64,000 nt of DNA, taken from NCBI GenBank assembly GCA_024138025.1, contig JAMXBD010001194.1, positions 124,001 through 188,000 of the forward strand. The letters run 5' to 3'. Within the stretch, counting starts at the first letter, position 1, and each line of letters begins with the position of its first letter. The notes below the pieces were generated by a model. The model saw only the letters and a program-made list of their open reading frames with translations. It did not search any database and was not told the origin of the DNA. The translations under genes and the position numbers were made by a program. Origin of the DNA: Combretum micranthum. Its lineage: Eukaryota; Streptophyta; Magnoliopsida; Myrtales; Combretaceae. Shown here piece by piece: positions 42,650 to 55,050 of the stretch.

Positions 42650-45600
42650 TTCTCTCCCACTTGTAAAGAACTCAACCCCGAGTTCTCATCTAGATACAAA
42701 GGTACATCATCAGGGTATAAAATAAATAAGTCAGCAATGTTGAAGGTCTTCAAGAGTCCAATGCTATTAGGAAGTCCAACTACATATGCATTAATGTTGA
42801 TCTTCTTCACTATTTGATACAGGCCATATTTCCTAGGTTGCAGCTTACTGTATTTCCCAACTGCAAATTGCTCCTTTCGCAAAACACCATCACCTGATCC
42901 CCTACTAAAAATAGCTATTGTTTTCGACACTTGCCTGCACTTACTTTGTATTTTGCATTGGCTTTCTCAATCTTCTCTTTTGATTTTAGATGTAGCGATT
43001 TGCTAATTTTCTGCCATATGCCTAGCCGATATACTAAATTCAGATGACCTTAGCAGCTTCACCAAATCTATGGCATGCTGTGGTGTTTTGGTATAAACAA
43101 TAGAGAATGGAGACCTCCCAATGGTCCTATGGACTGAACTATTATAGGCAAATTCAGCTTAAGTTAGAGATAAGTCCCACAGCTTTGGCTTCTCCCCACA
43201 AATGCTTCTAATCATATTGCTAAGGGTCTTGTTAGTAACTTTGGCTTGTCCGTCCTTCTTTGGATGAGTTATACTATACTGCTGTAATTCAATGATAAGT
43301 CAAATATGTGAGAAAGTATCTTCTAGAAATAGCTCAAGAATTTGGTGTCCTTATATAATGTGATAGACTTTGCAACCCCACGTAATCGTACTACTTCTTT
43401 GAAAACAACCTGACAATAGATTAAGCATCAGTAGTCTTCCTATAGGGAATAAAGTGGGCCATCTTAGAAAACTTGTCAACTACAACAAAAACACAGTCAG
43501 CACCTCATTGGGTACAAAGCAAACCCAAGATAAAATCCATGGACACGTCCTTCCAGATGCTCTCAGGTACTGGTAATGACATGTACAACCAAGTGTTCTA
43601 AGACTGCCCCTCGGATGTCTGGCAAACATAGCAACTCCACATAACCTTTCCCACATCCTTCCTCAATTAGGGCCAATAATACCTATCAGCCACTGCAGCA
43701 ATAATTTTATCTCTCCCTAGATGTCATGCCAATCCTCCTCCGTGTAAATCCCTAATCAACTTCTCTCTCAATGATGATTCAAGGATACATAACTGGTTAC
43801 CTTTCATTAAATAACCCTCATGTATGTGATAATCACCATAAAGCTCTCTAGTGTCACACTTTCCCCAAATCTCTTTAAAATTAGGATCCCCTACATGAAG
43901 TTCTTTCATATGTTCAAATCCCATAATCTTAGCACGCATCACTACTAATACATCTGCCTTCCTTCTTAAGGCATCAGCCACTTTTTTTTTTTAGCTCTAG
44001 ATTTGTGCATCAGTTTAAATGGGAACCTTTGTAGAAATTGGATCCATCTTGCATGCATATCTTTACTGATTCGTGTCTAGTTACTCAGATGCTTCAAAGC
44101 TCCACAGTCTGAGTATAACACAAATGCTTTTCCTATTAGGTAGTGTTCCCACACTCTTAAGGCCCTTACCACAAAGTAGAACTCTTTATCATATGTGGAC
44201 CAACTCCTCCTAGCATCACATAACTTTTCACTATAAAAAGCAACTGGCCTTTTCTCTTGAGAAAGAATAGCCCCTACTCCTACACCACTGGCATCATAGT
44301 CCACTTCGAAGAGCTTCTCAAAATTAGGAAGCACCAATACCGGAGTGCTACACAGCTCCTCCTTCAACACAACAAAACTAGTCTCCGCTTCCTTACCCCA
44401 TTGGAATTTCCCTTTCTTCAAGCACTTAGTCAGAGGAGCGACAATAGTGCTGAAGTGCCTAATGAATCTCCTATAGAAGCTCGACAACCCTAGAAAACTC
44501 CTTAATTCAGTCACTATCTTCGAAATTGGCCATTCCCGAATAGCCCTCACCTTTTCATCATTAATTGTTATTCCTTTACTACTAACAATAATACCCAGAA
44601 ACAATAGCCTCTTCACCATAAAAATGCACTTCTTCATATTTGCATATAACTTATTTTCCAGTAACACAGTTAAAACACTTCTAAGATGCTCTAGGTGTTC
44701 ATCCTCAAACTTACTATAAAGCAAGATATCGTCAAAATATACCACAACAAATCGCCAATAAAAGGCTTTAATATCTAATTCATAAACCACATGAATGTAT
44801 TGGGAGCATTGTTAAGGCAAAGTGCATCACCGACCATTCATAAAGCCCCTCCTTCATCTTGAAGACTGTCTTCCATTCATCCCTAGGCTTAATCTTGATT
44901 TGGTGGTAACCACTCCTTAGATCCACCTTGGAAAAGACAACTGCTCCACTGAGTCTATCCATCATGTCCTCCAAGTGAGGGATTGGGAATTTGTACCCAA
45001 TAGTGATTTTTTTTATAGCTCTACTATCAACACACATCCACCAATTGCTATTTTTCTTAGGTGTAAGCAGTGCAGATATAACACACGGACTTAAACTATC
45101 CTTAACGAATCCCTTTTGCATAAGCTCCTGTACCTTCTCCTGCGAAATCTCCATTTTTTTGGGACTCATTCTATAATGTGGCAAATTTGGCAAGCTAGCT
45201 CCAGGCACCAAATCAATCTGGTGTTGGATATCTCTCAAAGGTGGTAACTTCTCGGGCAAATCTTTAGGCAACACTTCTTTGAACTCCTCAAGCACCTTCT
45301 TTACGCATTCTGACACCTCACTAGTATTCTTCTCCTCCACTTTCATGACATTCTTCATCACCAATGCATGCACCACCCTAGACTCCTTAATAGTCTCCTC
45401 CATCTCCTTTCCTGATTGAGTAATAGTTAGAAAGGAACGCTTCTCAGTTCTAGCCTCCTTGGAGCGGTTTACTACTTTAAGGGGTAGCAAAGTGTATTTT
45501 ACATTACCCTTCTCCAACCTATACAAATTCTCCTTCCCAACATGCTGCGCATTCAGATCATTCTGCTAGGGATACCCAAATAACACACGACAGGCATCCA

Positions 45601-45989
45601 TGTCTACAATATCACAGTAGACCTCATCTTGGTATTTGCTAATAGAGAATGGCACTCGACATCTCTCTTTCACGTCTATCCTCTCAGCAGACTTTATCCA
45701 CCTTATGACATAGGGATTATGATTTTTTTCAATTGGAAGCTGCAACTAATCAACAACTGTCCTGGTAATTATATTCTCACAACTCCCACTGTCCACAATC
45801 AAATCAAATACCCTTCCACCAGTAGTATACCTGCGAAATAACTGATGTCGTTGAGTGTTATCCTCTTGTTTAGGCGCCAACATCATTCTCCTAATGACAT
45901 AAGTTGGCTCAACACCTTCATCTTATCCTTATAAACCTCATCATCTCCATCGGGTTCACAAATCTCATCCCGCTCTACTATATTTGCAC
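42650..45989 (-). pseudogene. pol of the gypsy element: protease, RT, RNase H, integrase (decayed)
   Basis: Protease: LIVDSGSCENI with the catalytic DSG at 45785-45793. Reverse transcriptase: 44780-45526, with [27 protein letters not shown] and a frameshift after HFALTM. It continues at 44790 with [17 protein letters not shown], where FDD holds the two catalytic Asp residues. RNase [21 protein letters not shown] through [10 protein letters not shown] and LYSDCGAL (44077-44400). Integrase: HLGRDKI-like zinc-binding region near 43730, then DFILGL and VVVDKFSKMAHFIP near 43440-43560. The C-terminal part (NAYVVGLPNSIGLLKTFNIA) lies at 42680-42820. No chromodomain was recognised. Stops and frameshifts are dense in the integrase. 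Confidence 0.88.
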
Positions 45990-47184
45990 TCTTCTTGTTC
46001 GGGCATTCGTTGGGCCTGTGTCCTGGTTGGTTACAGCAAAAACATTTGCCTAGGATAGGTTTTGCATAAGGGTTGTTCTACTTCGGGGTATCCTTAACCT
46101 CAATAGGCCTTTTACTAGCAACTCTGTCATATCTCTTTTCACCACCCACATTCTACCTCTCCTCATGATCTTTATTTTTCTCAGTCATGGATCTGCTACA
46201 ACCCTCAATTCCATACCTCTTGTTTCCCCCTTTAAAGCGGCTACCCTTATCCTTTATCATCATCTCAGCCTTAAGTGTCATATTCTTCTCCTCATTTAAG
46301 CTCCTCATCACATTCACCCAATCTTGTCCCTATTTTGTAATTTCAATCCATCGACATACATAACCACCTACTGCTCTTCACTTTCTCTCAAATCATTCCT
46401 CTAAGCTAACCTCATAAATTTAGCTATATAGCCATGTACAGAATGTTGACCTTGACGAGATCTCTAGTATTGCTAAAAGAGGATTTGCTCATAGTCGGGA
46501 GGAAGGAAATCCGATTGTAGCAACTGTTTCAACCAGTACCATGTCCTCACCGGTTGCCTTCCTTTTCTTTGTCTCCTATTATGCAACCTCTCCTACTAGG
46601 CAAAGGTTAATCCCTTCAATCTGCATGCAACTAATCTCCCTCTATGATCCTCTGGTATCTCTATGTAGTCGGAAAATCGATTTACCTCCGCCATCCAATC
46701 TAAAAATTCTTCTATATTCATATTGCCATTAAAATAAGGGATATCTACCTTCAATTGGAACCCCCACGCCCTCACCCCCCCCCTCCCCCCGCGCGATGAT
46801 ACCCATAATGACTACTCTTGTATCTACCACAACCATCATCACTGTCTCTCCTCTGCGGCCATCTCTCATTATACAGTAATTCATCCTCCTCTTCAAATTC
46901 CTCATTAGAAATCTGCACCCATTGATTTGCAGTGGTAAGTCGATTGATCAGACTGCCATAGGCTCCTCTTACCTTAGTCATCCTATACTAACCTCTTTAC
47001 CTCCGTTGACAACCTCTACCAATGCGTCAAAACGCTGGATCAAATCCTCAAGACGCTCTTCAACTCGTCGAATTCTATAATCCATGGCATCATTCATCAC
47101 CCTAGGAATCTCAGTCCCTTGGACTCCTGTATCATGGACACCGCTACGAATATGATTGCTATTAGCACCTTCGCCTGACGACAT
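45990..47184 (-). pseudogene. gag of the gypsy element (decayed)
   Basis: Starts at ATG 47184 (MSSGEGANSNH...). Residues up to about 68 include the helix RRVEERLEDLIQRFDAL. The frame then shifts to 46981, where an acidic stretch ends in a G-rich run (C-run on the plus strand near 46776-46794). Past that, YFNGNMNIEEFLDWMAEVNR (around 46720) is the typical core of plant gypsy gag, followed by LTFA and two adjacent TAG codons where AWW is expected (46593-46598). The zinc knuckle CFCCNQPGHRPNEC is intact at 46003-46044 (CX2CX4HX4C) and would bind genomic RNA. Several frameshifts and stops make it non-functional. Confidence 0.82.
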
Positions 47185-47204
47185 CTTCTTAGGATTCTAA
47201 CCTT

Positions 47205-47216
47205 GCTCTGATACCA
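47205..47216 (-). other. Primer binding site, initiator tRNA-Met type
   Basis: The minus strand reads TGGTATCAGAGC, complementary to the 3' end of initiator tRNA-Met, separated from the LTR by GT. Confidence 0.9.
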
Positions 47217-47218
47217 AC

Positions 47219-47683
47219 TGATGCAGCGTGGAAAGCGTAAAGATAAACGTGATCAACATATCGGTTGAATTCACAAGAACTCAATTGCAAATAAGCAATT
47301 AACAAAGAAAACTCTCTCGAAGATTATATTTTAATATGATAATAATGTTTAGGTTAACAAGAAACTAGTTTGAATCTATTTATACTATGAAATAAGAGCC
47401 CTTAAAAGATAATTTGCAAAAGATATAACAAGATATAAGCTGGTACAAAGCTGGCAGCTTTGAAACTAGCCTTACAATTTTGTTGCTTACTAGACACTAA
47501 GAAAGGCGGCCCAAGGCCGGTGGCTCAAACTTCCAAAGTCGGGCCTTGCTTTCAAAGCCGGCGGCTTACTGCCGGCTTACATCAATCTTCCAAGGCCAAC
47601 AACCTATGTTCCCACGCCTCTTGAGTTACCTCTTTGACGATTCTAACTTGTTCAAATACTCCTTAGTTAGCTCAATTGCATCA
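47219..47683 (-). repeat. 5' LTR of the gypsy element
   Basis: 465 bp, TGATGCAGCG to AATTGCATCA on the plus strand. The primer site lies two bases from its inner edge. Confidence 0.92.
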
Positions 47684-49544
47684 GTCTAAGAGTCTTATAT
47701 AAAAAAAATTAATATAAAATAGCAAGGTTCTTTCATAAAAAAAGTTATATGGTAGTTTAAGAACCTCATAGAGGTCCTTCTGGATATAGGTCCTTTAACA
47801 TAAATATTTGTTAACAGGCAAATAACAGTATCCCATTTTTCCATTTGTGTCAAATAATTGTGATATAGCAAAAGTTTATCTATTTTAAACCAATGATCTC
47901 TTTTTTGGTGATAAGAAAAGTGAGTAGATCAATTTCTTTTATAGGTAGTATAAAAATAGAGTTGCGTTCACTCATAACTTCTTTTTATATTATGCATTGC
48001 TTTTCTGGAAAAAATAAATTAATAAATAAAAGAAGGTACTAGGGGAATGCAAAATTTTGGATATTTTATTGAAGAACATGTATAATTTAACTGTCTTATA
48101 TATATTATATATATATTTATATATATATTTATATTAGTTCTTAAAATCACGCGCCATAACAATGATAGAAAAACCTCAACAAATGTCAATAAAATCAATA
48201 ATTTTGACTTCTTTTTTTTTTTTTTCAACCTTAATTGGACAGTTTAAAAATTAAAAATCAAATGCCAATCCACTATGCCATAGAATTACGTTATTCACCT
48301 ATTGAGATAATAGCCTCCATCAAGTTAGCGGATGGCTGGTTTGGAAGGTAGCTATGAGCATCGGAGGAGTCTATATTCTATTGAAAATTTTTATCGTATT
48401 GTCATGTTGTTTAATTGAATAAGATTATTATATTTATTTTATTGATAGGATAATTCACCGAACAATTCATTAAGAAGACATAGATATTTCAATAATCCTT
48501 ATAGAAAATGTAAAAAAATTATTTTTAAGATCTTTAATGAAATACAAATTGGGTAATCCATAATAATTGAAAAAAGAAAATCATTCTCAAGACTTTTAAT
48601 GAGACACAGCAGCGTAATATTTAGAATTGAAGAATTGAATTTCTATTTGCCGTTTTCTTCCTTACATCAAACATTGAATTTATACAAAATCAACTTTCCG
48701 AAAGTGGAAAATGGAAAAGTCCCACTAATTATCAACGCCTTATTCTTCTACCTTCATACTGTGGCCAGGGAAGATGGTCAGCCAGATCTAATGTTTAAAA
48801 AATGCCTAAAATGTCCACAAAAACTCAATTTCTGACTTCTAGCCAGTAGTTTTGAATTTTTAACTCTTCTTTTTCAAATCTCAACTCCGGATTTGGCCAA
48901 AAGAAAAAAAATATATATATCTCAACTCCGGCAAGAACGGGGACCATGTCGTTTTCATTGCGTTAATGCACATTGGGACTGGTTAAATTCAACGAATCAA
49001 AAAAAAAAAGAAAAAAAAAAAAAAGGAAGGTATAAGAAAAGGGTCCACTTATATTGGGTCAACAAACGCAACTTATATGTAGATAAATTAATGATTTATT
49101 TTATTACACCCTCAATTTCATATTGATTGCTTTGTGGATAAGATGGATATTTTGACATCTTTTTTCTTTTTTTTATCTCGATTATATTTTTAATAATCAT
49201 ATATATGTAGTTGGTCTAATAACTAAATTTTTGTGATTATATCTTAACTCTTTTCCACATATTTAAATATAATTAATAAAAAACATGATCGCAGCACCAT
49301 GGTATCCAAAACAATAAATATATATTCAAAAGTGTATCACGTACAAGCCAGGATAACATCAATAATCCTTCTTTCTTTATCCTCTAGAATCTCTACCAAG
49401 TCACATAGTTGACAAACACAATAATACAAGTTAGTGGAGAATTTCCAAAATTCACCACGTGAAGGAACAACAACGACCCCATTTATTCTTTCTTATATAT
49501 GCATACCCTACTCATAATAACTCATCACAAACCACTAGGTGAAA
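47684..49544 (+). other. Block C upstream region of the chitinase pseudogene
   Basis: Continuation of block C after the gypsy element; collinear with 32.55-34.35 kb. It contains AT-rich sequence and poly-A tracts and no gene. A TTATATATGCATAC TATA-like sequence sits near 49490. Confidence 0.75.
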
Positions 49545-51575
49545 ATGTCCCTTCGCAACTCTTATCTATTGCTCTGAGCAATTCTTACACTCACAACCAC
49601 CTTGCCCTTGCCATCATCCTCCACCACCATAAAGGCGGTCAAGGGTGCTTATTGGCCAACATGGGCGGTACAACGTTTGCCTCCATCTGCCATCGACACA
49701 TCCCTATTCACTCACATCTTATTTGCCTTTATGTCGCCTAATAGCGCCAGTTACAAGTTTGAGGAGACGGAATCAGAGGCCGCACTTCTCTCCAACTTCA
49801 CCGCAGCTCTCCGCCGCAAGAGGCCGGCTGTGCAGACGTTGATATCAATTGGTGGTGCAAGTGATGGTCCTACCGTATTTGCTGCCATTGCTTCAACTGC
49901 CGCCAACCGAAAGATCTTCATAGACTCCTCAATTGGCCTTGCAAGGAAATACGGCTTTGATGGGCTGGACCTTGACTGGGAATTTCCAGAAGACCCAAAC
50001 AAATGCAAGATATGGCCCTTTTATTTAGTGAATGGAGAACCGCTATGACCAAGGAGGCCAAGGCCACCCGCCGCCCACCACTATTGCTCACGGCAGCCGT
50101 GTACTTCTCTGTGGACTTCTTCCTTTCCTCCACGTACCGAAAGTATCCCGTGGCGGCCATAAATCAGAATCTGGACTGGATCAACGCGATGTGCTACGAT
50201 TACCACGGGTCTTGGGACACATCGGAGACAGGAGCCCACGCGGCCTTTTTCGATCCAAACAGTAACATAAGCTCGAGCTACGGGCTCGGGTCATGGATTA
50301 GAGCTGGGCTTTTAAGGAAGAAGATAGTGATGGGGCTGCCACTTTATGGTAGGACATGGGAGCTCAAGGATGCTAACGTGAACGGAGTAGGGGCACCAGC
50401 CGTCAACGTTGGTCCAGGGAATAAGGGTGTGCTGCTTTATTATCAAGTGGAAGCATTTAATAAGAACACTAGTGTAACAGTGGTTTATGACAAGACAACT
50501 GTGTCGACATACTCTTATGCGGGAACATCATGGGTGGGGTACGATGATGTTCAATCGACAACCGTTAAGGTTGGGCTGGCGCAGGGACTTGGAATTCGCG
50601 GATATTTCTTCTGGGCTCTCAGTTATGACAGCGATTGGAAAATATCAAGTCATGGTAATTTTCATTTCCCTAGGTATAATTTATTAGGAATAAATAGGAA
50701 TCCCAATAATAATTTTAGATGTCGAAATAACATAGGGGTCGTTAAAGATCAACCAAATATTATATTTGTGGGATTTTCCTTTTTATCTCCCGCATGGTGA
50801 ATTCCCCTTAAAATTGCTCTATCATTGGTAGCTGTTAACGGCTATCTTAGAGCTCCCAAATCATAGCTACTTTGGATAGATAAATAGGAATTAAAACCTA
50901 AGAGAGAATTCAGTTGGTAAGATGATCTTTCTAGGAGAACAGCAAGGAAACATTAACTGTAAAAGTTTTAGAAGGAAATTTCAATAAACCAGCCAAGTCA
51001 AGTGATATAATCAAAAGCTTGAATCTAAACTCAATTAAAAGTTTCAAAATATAAGCTTCATCAACTTTAGAAATTTTTTTCGAACTTAACTCCCAGTATC
51101 ACCAAACAATTTTAAATTCAATTTGATTGAAGTTGTTTAAACTTGATAAATTTAAACTCAACTTTAATTTAATTAACATTTAAATAAGATTGAAGTTTAT
51201 CGAGATAATTTTATTTATGCCGATTTGCTAAAAGAAAAAGACAAGTATCATTTAGATAAAATTTATTACATAAATACCAATACAATATGCAGATTTATAA
51301 ATATGACATTAATTTTTCTAGTAAATTACTATATCATAATTATTAGTTGCAATATCCATACAATTATTGAGTGTCACATTTTATAAATATGATACTAAGT
51401 TGGCATTTTTATGATTAATGTTATATAATTAATATTTTCGTGTTTCTTCCTTTCTCCAAAGAGCTCAAGAATCTATTCCAATATGACAGAAAGTTGCATG
51501 CTCTGTTATACTCTTTCAAATTAACCATGTTCAACCTTCGTCTCTGCAGCATCTAAAGCATGGGCTCACAATTAA
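49545..51575 (+). pseudogene. GH18 chitinase pseudogene (tandem copy)
   Basis: Near-identical copy of the gene at 34356-36334 with the same exon plan: exon 1 49545-50654, intron 50655-51549, exon 2 51550-51575. Two defects. Codon 11, inside the signal peptide, is TGA (49575-49577) where the intact gene has TGT. One base is missing near 49993-50003 (GACCCAAACAAATG against GACACAAAACAAATG), shifting the frame seven bases after the catalytic motif [12 protein letters not shown]. Downstream the second frame is open from 50003 and keeps all barrel motifs. The last residues read ASKAWAHN and the poly(A) signal is AATAAT. The remainder is well preserved, so inactivation looks recent; a sequencing error could explain the single-base gap but not the TGA as easily. 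Confidence 0.9.
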
Positions 51576-52290
51576 TGATGATGGATTACAGAAGCAAATT
51601 TGCCTCAGGGAAGCCATTTAAAAGAACATCAGCATCTGATAGGTGGTGGAACTCAATAAATTAGAAGTGTCAAAAGAATACCCAGTTTATTCTCGAAATA
51701 ATGTTATATTTGGTTCATAGAATTTTACTTTAATGAGTGAGATTTATTTCTGAAAAGTAGATAAAGAGGGAAATTGATTGATGTCCTTCTATAAAGTTAG
51801 GGAGAAAATTTGATTGGAGAATAAACTCGAATAATATAAATCTTTAGCTGGTTTTAAATTAATAGATGTTATTGTGTTATTTAGATAACAAGACATAGTA
51901 ATCATCACGTTTCTAGAACGTAATCAAATCGAAAAGTACTAAACCAATATTTAAAAAAAAAATTATTTAAGATCCATGATTATTTATATACAAACACATC
52001 CAAATTATGTGATTTTAGTAATGTGAAATTACAAAATACTCTATAAACTTCAAAGAAAAGAAAATTACAATAAAAAATAGTCATATATTATTAACGAAAA
52101 GGAGAAGTTTATATAAGTTGAATTATATATGTTTTTAATTATATTTATTTGTTGTGTTGTTAATAAAAACACATTAAATATTGTGAATAGGTAATAAATT
52201 GTACTATTCTCATGAATTAGCTTAAACATTCATAATTATATATTTAACATTATTTTTTTCACTTATAACACGATAAATATTGTGAATAGA

Positions 52291-52779
52291 TAATAAATAT
52301 TGCTCTCATAGTAGAAGCAAAGTCCCCATTGTTAAAATTAAAAAGTTCATTTTGTGATTGTACATCTCTAATCTTGAAGTTCAAAATTAACTTTAAAATT
52401 ACCATATGTAAATTGAAATGATTTATCATAACATAAATATAGGGATATTTATAGCAAATCGAAGTCCTTCTCTATTCTATGCAAAGCAAATTCGTTGACC
52501 TTCTTGTTTGTAACTTCTCATATCCTACATTTAAAATCTCTATGATTTTGATCCTCATCATCATCATCATCTTCTTCTTCTTCTTTTCTTTTTGGAAACT
52601 GAAAGCATTTATTTACTAGAAAATAAGCAAGTTGCAAAAATACAACAATCTATACCTAAACCTAGCTTACATCTAGTCACAAGGTTCATTCAAATTCATA
52701 TAGCCACACTTAACAACATCATGAAGTAAAGAAACAAAAACTTTAGGGAGTTTAGTCTTAATTCTTAAGTAGGCTTCCC
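52291..52779. other. No gene seen
   Basis: AT-rich with a CAT/CTT-rich tract near 52556-52590. Confidence 0.5.
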
Positions 52780-53244
52780 CCCAGTTTTTTTTTCCCTAAT
52801 ACATTTGCCACATTGTTTACCTCCATGTGTATATAAATGACTCTCACCTCTCCTAGTTTTACTATTTTATCCATGCATAGAGAAACCACTACACACATAA
52901 AGAAATTGTTAGCATAACAATCGCAATAGGTTTTACTACCATTATAGAGTTTCTACCTTTACTCTTCTAAATCCCATTTACACGCTTATATCTAAAGCTT
53001 CTATGATGCTAATGATCTCAGCCTATAAAGGGGAGACTTTCACTATTTGCTTAAAGAAGCCACTAAGGATATTGTGGCTATAATCTTTGTTGATTCCTCC
53101 AATGGCAACTTTGGCATCATCCTCACTCACTACAACATCATAGTTAAATTTGACATGGGATGATTTGATGGTTCCTAATGTACAAATATGGAGAAGGAAA
53201 TGACTTTGTAAATTCAATAATGTTAATACAACACACACACACAC
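52780..53244 (-). pseudogene. LINE RNase H-like domain relic
   Basis: The minus strand reads KFNYDVVVSEDDAKVAIGGI then KQIVKVSPL, stop, AEIISIIEALDIS, further SLCMDKIVKLGEVRVIYIHM and EVNNVANVL. The order 'Asp...SPL-x-AEI...HxEVNNVAN' is that of the RNase H-like region at the 3' end of plant LINEs and related genes. It is broken by stops and a frameshift. A (CA)n tract (53228-53261) flanks it. Confidence 0.6.
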
Positions 53245-53261
53245 AACTCACACACACACAT
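53228..53261. repeat. (CA)n microsatellite
   Basis: Two CA/AC runs separated by ACTC. Confidence 0.9.
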
Positions 53262-53339
53262 GAGGGATTTGAGTCTTAAACTATATGACTAAATTGACCC
53301 TTGTATAATAAAGAAAAATATAATAATACGTATACATTA

Positions 53340-55050
53340 ATATGCTCCCTCAATCTCATGGTGTTGTAGTTAGCGTGAGATTGGTACAATGATCCATGAA
53401 AGCATCAATAGAAAGTTTCTCTGTGTAAGGATATTTGCCCATTGATGACACGTGAGAATGCATCTTACTAAGATTTGACTTGCGGCAACTTGTTCACACA
53501 CAAAGTGATAATTAATGTCAATATGCTTTGTGCATTGTGATAAGTAAGATTTCTTGTCATGTAAATAGCTCCAAGATTGCTACGCACAAAATTACAGGTC
53601 ATTGGATAGGTACCTATAGGTTGTGGGTAAGGTAACAAATCTAAGTAAACTCTAAGGCAGCATAGACAATGGCTTTGTATTCTGCCTCAGTAAGCTTTTG
53701 GAGACAGTGGGTTATTTCTTAGAATGCTAAGATATGAGATTACTTCCAAGAAAAATAACATACCCTGTGGTAGATCCATGAGTCTCTAGACAACAAACCT
53801 AACCAATATCAACATAGGCAGTAAGGATGTATAAGATGTGTGAATAATAAGGGGACCTAGTGTCATGATGCTGTGAAGATATTAAGAAGCTACTTAGCTA
53901 CTTACATGTGGTTTGTATTTGATCGATGCATATATTGACTCAACTAACTAATCACAAAGTTGATATCTGATCTGGTAATAGTAAGGTATTGGAGTGCCCC
54001 AACAATCTTTTGATAAAAAATAGGGTTAGAGACTAATGAAAAGTCATGGGCATTGAGATGATTATAGGAAGACATTGGTGTTTTGACAAGTTTACTGAGG
54101 TGCATATTGTGGCATTTTAGAGGTCGTGAATGGAGTGAAACTAGCTGAGACATAACCATGTGGTGTGTGAGTAGCCCTAGCGCTAAAGAAAAAAGTAGAG
54201 ATCCCTAAAATCCTTCATGGAAAATTGCTGAAAGAGAAGAGATATGTGATGTGCTATGAGGTGAAGGTTATTGTTAATAAGATTATGTCATCAACATATA
54301 GAAGAAAAACCAATCTATTTAAACCTTAAGAGAGGGTAAACATAGACATGTTTGCTTTGTTTTGACAAAAGCCAAAGTGGTAAAGAAAAGCGCTAAATTG
54401 ATGGAACGAGGAGCATGTTTAAGACCATAAAGAGACTTCTTAAGTTTACAAACATGGTCAGGATAACGTGGATGAACAAACCTAGAGGTTGTTTCATGAA
54501 TACTATCATCAAGTTCATGAATAGTCCATGAACAAGAAACTGCATGAGAAAGAATAAGTGAATAGTGGTGGATTTGACAATTGGACTAAATATTTCATCA
54601 TTATCAATGCCTTCCCACTAAGTGAAACCTTAGGTGCTTTGTAATGCTCAACTTGGCCTTTAACATTGTTTTAATGAGAATTTTGCATGTGCCACAAACA
54701 ACATTTTAGTTGGGTTGTTGTGGGACAAGAACCATGTTTGGTTTTGAAGGAGGCAATTGAATTGTTCTCTCATGGCAATAGCCCAAGTGGGGTCTCGACG
54801 GGCTTTAATATAGTGGCAAGCCTTGAGTGAGGTTTTGTGCATGTAGAGATTAAGAATAGTTTTTGGTTTTGGATGTTAGATTGAGAGCGGATACAGATGG
54901 AGTGAGTGGGTTTGGAAGGAGAAGTTGGTGTGGAGGTGTATGCTATGGTAAGAGACGGTGAAGATAGAGAGTCATATGAGGCAATAGAGGAAGAATGAGC
55001 TATGGTAGGTAGTGGAAGTGTAGGCCTAAATGAGTGCGTTTGTAACATGT
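53340..55050 (-). pseudogene. Ty1/copia reverse transcriptase fragment
   Basis: Minus-strand pieces: 54770-55048 (Ser/Pro-rich spacer before RT, ending with TKPHSRLATILKPVETPLGL); 54660-54842 with DPTWAIAMREQFNCLLQNQT, the start of copia RT; then frameshifted sequence; then 53944-54159 with MHLSKLVKTPMSSYNHLNAH and FYQKIVGALQYLTITRSDIN, the region between RT and RNase H. The gag, integrase and LTRs are absent from the window and there are many stops and shifts. It is a different part of copia from the fragment at 12.5-14.4 kb, so the two could be unrelated insertions. Confidence 0.78.

Larger units (their letters stand above)
42185..47683 (-). mobile_element. Ty3/gypsy retrotransposon, 5.5 kb, structurally complete but mutated
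   Basis: LTRs of 465 bp each lie at 42185-42649 and 47219-47683. On the minus strand the 5' LTR is the right one. An initiator-Met primer site (47205-47216) follows it, then gag, protease, reverse transcriptase, RNase H and integrase in that order, and the purine tract GTGGGAGAGAA before the left LTR. This order is diagnostic of Ty3/gypsy. The target site reads GCCTA on the left and GTCTA on the right; block A has GTCTA at the empty site (16690-16694), so the left copy mutated. Frameshifts and stops disable the coding region. Confidence 0.93.
38201..52290 (+). repeat. Duplicated block C with nested insertions and chitinase pseudogene
   Basis: Collinear with block B. Three insertions interrupt it: a solo LTR (38921-40639), a 171 bp element (41400-41570) and a gypsy retrotransposon (42185-47683). 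Subtracting the two large ones leaves about 6.9 kb, the length of block B. The right boundary is near 52290, where ATTGTGAATAGATAATAAAT corresponds to the end of B. A short deletion relative to A and B lies near 42000. Confidence 0.9.

Noticed and set aside
42538..42930. Minus frame running from pol into the LTR as one protein
   Set aside because: The part below 42650 is LTR sequence; only the upstream part resembles the end of pol.
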